The notes under the pieces were generated by a model. That model was given only the letters and a program-made list of their open reading frames with translations. It was not told the origin of the DNA and searched no databases. Made by a program: the position numbers and the translations under genes. DNA of 64,000 nucleotides from Massospora cicadina. Taxonomy: Eukaryota; Entomophthoromycota; Entomophthoromycetes; Entomophthorales; Entomophthoraceae. The stretch covers positions 186,001 to 250,000 of the forward strand of contig JAKSZP010009197.1 of NCBI GenBank assembly GCA_022478985.1, read 5' to 3'. The stretch's first letter is position 1. Every line of letters starts with the position of its first letter. Positions 59,531-64,000 of this stretch are shown in pieces.

Positions 59531-59858
59531 TCCACCAATGGAAATTTGACCTGCCAGTATCCTGAAATCAGATTCATGGTGGAAAATAATTAGCCCCTCT
59601 CAGTCAATCTAACACATTGTCAATCTGTGAAAGGGGTAGAAATCTTTCTTTGTTACACTATAAAGCTTCTAATAGTCAATAAGCACCCAGTTTGTGCCAT
59701 ATTTTTTCTTTACAAAGAGCACCATAAATTCCCACAGACTCTTTGATGGCTCTAGCATCTCTTGTTTGATCAGTTTATCTACCTCATCGGAGACAACCTC
59801 TTCAACTGGCTTTGAGTGTCTAATAGGCTGCGATCAAATGGGAGGGTGATCCCCATGT

Positions 59859-60800
59859 CTATCTGATGTACCACCCCTTGGGCGCACCCCAAATCATGAT
59901 TGTCATATGTAAAATTACCCAGTATTTTTCGAATAAAGCTATCACCTTATCTTGCTGTTCCACCAACAATCCAGTTAGTGCTTCCCGCAGAACCACTGTC
60001 ATTATGCCAAATGATGAATTTGTCATTAGGCCGAGGTCCTCCCATGATCCAAAAATATGAATATGGCGAACCTCATTAATATGAGCCAATTGTAGATAAG
60101 TCATTACTTGGTGCCATTGAATCACTAATGTCTCCTTCTGTAGGTTTGTTAGCAGTACCTTCACCCCCATTTCCTGGTAACAGTAACCCTGGAGCCACAT
60201 GTGGTTCAAGCTGTGATTTCTGGTGGGGCCCCACAATTTCCTCATATAATCCTTCAGGGATGTTGATTTTGAGCTCATTTCCTACTATGCACTGGTGCCC
60301 AGATGGTAGGCTCAAAGCGCTCACTGCTTGGAGTTAAATCCCTTTATACTCATAGATTTGGTTGGGGAGGGCTCTTGTTTTCTGCTTAATTTACCGGTAT
60401 TGGACAGGAATCACCCCACCACTGTATGTCAAATTGATTTGACTGGAGTGGAACATATCCATTGGGATTCTGCTAGAGGTAAATTAAATGGGAATCCGTT
60501 GTCCCAAAATACTAATGGTTTCCTACACCATATTGACCACACTCTGAATCTCCTCATGAATGCATCACTAATTAGCATATCATAGTTATTATTTTGTAGA
60601 ACCACCGCTGGAGCAGAAGCCCTAACTGATCTAAATTGCAAAGGCAACGCACTGTATGCTCCTTCAGACACAGTATTCTGTGTCCCCGCAGTCCCATATA
60701 CTACTTGGTGATCCATGTCTGGCTTCAGCGGAAGCCTAGCCACCATCCTGGTAGAGATTATATTCGCTGGGGCGCCAGTGTCTATAATGTCTCAGATTTT
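59859..60800 (-). pseudogene. Element D protease and RT leader
   Basis: At 60800-60747 the reading is DIIDTGAPANIISTR, an intact DTG active site, continuing in the frame 60746-60429 (KPDMDHQVVYGTAGTQNT; YDMLISDAFMRRF), aligned with the protease of A. 60278-59859 is the linker before RT (HDLG-type region). Confidence 0.75.
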
Positions 60801-61074
60801 TGTGTTATGAACAAAAATATTACAGTAGGTTCACTCTTAATAAGAACCATCAGTGTTTATTATGTGGACATCCAAAAGCTTTTTGATACCAAGGAAGGAG
60901 GATATGCTCATACTGACATGAGGATACTCCAGAGCAATTTTTGGCCAGAATTGTTAAATTAACCCCTACTATAGAGGCAACATCTGTGGAGGGTCCCATG
61001 TTGCTTATGCTGGGTTGTTCCAGGATCTGACATGCATATGGATTCTCCACATCATGGTGGAACTCAGAGCTTGG

Positions 61075-62449
61075 TGTAAGTCTTGGGGAATGTCCTTTGG
61101 CTCTCAATCGGACTATCTTCCCATTCCCAAATAAAAGACACCAGTGAGGATGGTGGTACCTCTCATCACTCAGGGTGACCTTGCTCACGTAGTAGATGAG
61201 CAATGGGTAACAGCTCATCTGCTTTGAATCCCACCTCCAATACCCACACTTACTTTGGCAGAACTGTTGCAGGGAATTAGTGAAATCTGTGCTGAGATTA
61301 CCAAATTGAAATTGGTCAGGTCTAATTTGGCTGGCAATCTGGCTGATGCCCAAAATTTGAATGACTGTAAAAGCATGAAGAATGAGATATCAGTCAGATC
61401 ACCCGACAGTTTTAATTCAATCTCCAGACCAGTTGAACAAATATCGGGTGCTATTGGCAAAGGTTCAAAGCCCTCAAATAGTAATTCAGGTGTTGCGCTC
61501 AATGTGCTGCTGTTGACCTGAATGAACAGTTAAATGACTGAGCGCGGGCAGGTTGGCCATCCTGAACCTGTTTCCAACATAATGGACCCATCCTTATAAG
61601 GGATGGCATTGGGGGATTCCCATAGCCCGTCAGGTCAAACGCCGTCATGATAATTGTCAGAAATGTAGTCAAGCCCTGGTTTGGACGTTTGAGGTCAAAC
61701 TGATAGAAACTCGGCCCACCACCAAATTTTGTGATGTTGGTTCTCAAAGAATAAACCCCCCCATTCCTGAACAATGCGCCAGTCAGTCTGAATTTGTTGG
61801 GTCCTGACCCTATCCTGTCACTACCCAATTGACCACTATTTAATCAGTTGCATGGCACTGAGAAAATTATTGGTCAATTTTCTTACTTTCCTTTCCCAAT
61901 AAATTTTTGCAAAAAAAATCAAATTTTCTTTATTTTCCATTCTAAACTGCATCCCAGATGGCATTTCCCTGATGGCCTGTCACCCTGCACTCTGGGTGGG
62001 CTTTACCAATTCTTTTGGTCACCATGACTCCCTCTATCATCAATTGGGCCCAGCGAGTCTGACACTTTTGGTCTTATAACCCCGCTCTTATGAATTTCTG
62101 ACAACAATACATGGGGATTTTATGGCCCTATGTACAACAATGGATAGAGAGAACCCATCTCCCTATCACCCCTGATGAGTTGGCCTCTCAAACCAAGAAT
62201 CTCATTGAGACTGTCCCAGTAGTTCCACCTCCTGCAGTTAGAACCACTGAGTTGGGAATAGTTCAGTGTGGTTTGCCGTTGGGACACTCCTTACCCTGTT
62301 GTTACACCACCACTTCATGGTATCACATTTCCCGGCTCCATATCAAGTCATATGGTCAGCAATGCCTCTGGCATTCTGGCTTGCTCTTTAGGTGTTCACA
62401 CATCCTGACTGGCAGGCCAGTCTAAACCTCCTCTGCCGTTTCCATGACA
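61075..62449 (+). repeat. Element C 5' LTR
   Basis: Begins TGTAAGTCTTGGGG and ends TTTCCATGACA; homologous to both LTRs of element B at both ends and in the middle, but about 300 bp longer because of extra sequence around 61900-62300. Frames through it (for example 61850-61353 minus) are not genes. Confidence 0.8.
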
Positions 62450-62507
62450 TAATCAACCAGCCATTACTTCCAGCCACTTCCGCCTTTATTTTGAATTAGG
62501 CGCCACA

Positions 62508-63212
62508 GTGGTTACCCTCTACCAGATAAACGTACAATCAGTTGTGTGTTGTTTGTTGTTTGTTTGGTCACTTTCTGACTTTGGGAGAAGCATCCGCTCT
62601 ATTTTGGGAAACTTTCTTCAAGCCACCCAAGTTTTGCAGATTGCATGTTCTCTTACTTCCTCTGGCCCAGAAAAAGGATCAAGTATCCCCTCCCAAGAGA
62701 TCGCCAATCAGGTTCTCGATGCTCTTATTGAAGTACAAATGCAGACAACAATTGCACTTAGAAATGCTTCTGCAATATCTCATGCCCAACAAGGTCTCGC
62801 ATTGTTAGACGCCATGGATAGAGAGGCCCACCATTGGGTGAGAAGCCTTTTGTATTCTTCCTCACAAGAAGGAGACTCCATTCCCCTGGTGGCTGTTGTA
62901 TCAGCTGCTTTAAAACCCCATATGTCTCAATCAGACCACTTATTCAAACTACTCCTAACCATAGTCAAAGCCCCTTGTTTGGCTTCCCTGATTTCTACCT
63001 TTTGTGAGCTGGCTTCCGCGTTGGGCCTATCTATCAATATGCTTCAGGCAGTCTTTAGAGCGAGTTTGGCTTCAGTTTCCGCTCATCACGTGGCCTGGTC
63101 TACTATCCAGGAATCAGTAAATCAAATATGTGCCACCGCAACAACTATAAAAAAGCGTTACCTCGCCACGTTTCCCATATCAGAAGGGGAACTTTATGAT
63201 AGGATTTCCTAA
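62508..63212 (+). CDS. Element C gag
   Basis: An open frame of 234 codons following the LTR. It is helical and rich in Ala, Leu, Ser and Gln (IEVQMQTTIALRNASAISHA; FRASLASVSAHHVAWSTIQE), as expected of a capsid-type protein, with no zinc knuckle. It may start further upstream or downstream of 62508 since the first 40 residues look poor. The equivalent region is missing in B. No other function is likely given the position before the protease. Confidence 0.5.
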   Translation: MVTLYQINVQSVVCCLLFVWSLSDFGRSIRSILGNFLQATQVLQIACSLTSSGPEKGSSIPSQEIANQVLDALIEVQMQTTIALRNASAISHAQQGLALLDAMDREAHHWVRSLLYSSSQEGDSIPLVAVVSAALKPHMSQSDHLFKLLLTIVKAPCLASLISTFCELASALGLSINMLQAVFRASLASVSAHHVAWSTIQESVNQICATATTIKKRYLATFPISEGELYDRIS

Positions 63213-64000
63213 TAAAGGCATAGATGGTGCACCTAATACCAGAATAGCAGTTGACGTGGGTCCCAACCCTGCCATATCCCCCGAGTCCAAGTTGGCATTT
63301 CTGATGTTAACTATGAATGATTCTGTTCAAGCCCAGATGGAAGAAATGATTTCTCACGCTCTTGTACTTCCAATTTTCACCCCATCTAAGAACCCTGACC
63401 CTGGTCCCGATATATCCATTATTTCTTTGGTTGCCCATGGGTCAGTCAAATCTCCCAATAAACAGAATTCCGCTTATTTCCTTGTCCCTATGAAAATCAG
63501 TATCATTCCACATCATGTCTCCTTCAAAGCTCTGGTGGATACCGGAGCAGCGTGGAACTTCATGAGCATTGAGTTGGCACAGCAATTAAAATTGGAAATG
63601 GATGTGGGTTCCTCAGTAATGGTGGCCTCTTCTGTTTAACAGTCTTTGTATATCATTCGCCAGCCAATATACTTCTCAATCCACCAATATAGTTTCTGCG
63701 ATCATATATTGGCCATGCCAAACTTGGTATTACCGGTGATCCTGGGTGTGGGATGGTGGCGTTGACAACATGTGAAGATTCATTTAGAGTCTAATGCATT
63801 GTTGTTTACCTATGATGATTCAGAGGGAGAGTTCCCTTTGATCAACACCCTCAAAAAAATACAAGGAACCAGATCTATCACTACCCTAGTTACCTCCGCG
63901 GGCATTCTGGCCAATTTTCCCAAAAGCTTAATGCAATATTGGGGAATCTTTGACATGGAAAAAGTGGACCAACTGCCAAAACATACTAGGTACAATTGTG
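63196..64000 (+). pseudogene. Element C protease, partial
   Basis: The frame 63196-63639 has VPMKISIIPHHVSFKALVDT followed by GAAWNFMSIELAQQL. A TAA at 63637-63639 ends it, but homology to B resumes as MPNLVLPVILGVGWWR (63716 on), a TGA (where B has Trp), QHVKIHLES and SITTLVTSAGILANFP. The sequence leads towards the RT at the window edge. Confidence 0.75.

Larger units (their letters stand above)
57335..60960 (-). mobile_element. Element D: decayed Gypsy element
   Basis: Minus strand, from the right: protease (60800-60429), RT (60278-59240), RNase H (59236-58564) and integrase (58592-57550). A polypurine tract (minus AAAGGGGGAGGGGTAA, about 57336-57351) marks the 3' end of the internal part. 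Gag and the 5' LTR are missing; element C begins at 61075. It is related to A throughout. Confidence 0.8.
61075..64000 (+). mobile_element. Element C: B-family Gypsy element, cut by window end
   Basis: 5' LTR, a gag region and the protease are inside the window; RT and the rest lie beyond 64000. It sits next to the truncated 5' end of D. Protease identity to B is plain (LVDTGAAWNFMS against LVDTGAAENFMS). Confidence 0.85.

Noticed and set aside
61255..61521. 88-codon plus-strand frame starting in LTR C
   Set aside because: Inside the LTR, not conserved as an open frame in the LTRs of B.
1..64000. CRISPR arrays, operons or prokaryotic defence systems
   Set aside because: No direct-repeat/spacer arrays and no ribosome binding sites or co-directional operons; the content is eukaryotic LTR retrotransposons.

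Overview
This is a eukaryotic, almost gene-free, repeat-saturated window. The AT-rich sequence is built of old Ty3/Gypsy (Metaviridae-type) LTR retrotransposons stacked inside one another, most of them broken by stops, frameshifts and deletions. One chromodomain-carrying element, CpG-biased decay and a single compact GC-rich gene with a short intron point to a fungus with a transposon-bloated genome. A basidiomycete, possibly a rust-type fungus, is my best guess; this is inference and no rRNA or marker gene confirms it. || Layout. (1) 1-17.4 kb: two related minus-strand elements, F (1-1464, protease end) and E (about 3386-16678, pol and gag), appear to share one LTR (about 1465-3385). E's 5' LTR starts at 16679 and is cut off near 17435. 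A 6.25-kb Gypsy element A (4752-10999) with two LTRs sits inside the integrase of E, and a 0.8-kb retro-inserted ORF sits at 3453-4246. (2) 17.4-20.9 kb: unrecognisable decayed sequence. (3) 20.9-43.6 kb: a minus-strand Gypsy element H is split by two complete plus-strand insertions. These are J (23364-31706, TSD CATTA) and the chromovirus B (31852-37838, TSD CTACC), and H's integrase can be followed across both. J itself carries a Helitron-like repeat block. (4) 43.6-49.9 kb: a decayed minus-strand element I, interrupted by a 2.25-kb non-autonomous LTR element (44650-46902, TSD ATATG) with only 194 bp between its LTRs. (5) 50.4-53.3 kb: a hAT-like MITE, then a GC- and CpG-rich island holding the only convincing host gene (minus strand, 53246 to 52603), a small two-helix membrane protein with one likely intron. 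(6) 53.4-57.3 kb: non-coding or decayed sequence with a tRNA-like SINE fragment. (7) 57.3-61.0 kb: decayed minus-strand Gypsy D. (8) 61.1-64.0 kb: LTR, gag and protease of element C, a relative of B that runs off the window end. || Common themes. Every reverse transcriptase core I could read (A, B, D, H, I, J, and apparently E) has lost the canonical YxDD motif. LTR pairs differ largely by C/T and G/A changes, often at CpG, as expected of methylation decay or basidiomycete RIP-like mutation. Three tiny (18-25 bp) poly(T)-headed insertions sharing one core and each flanked by 14-16 bp target duplications are the most unusual signal in the window.
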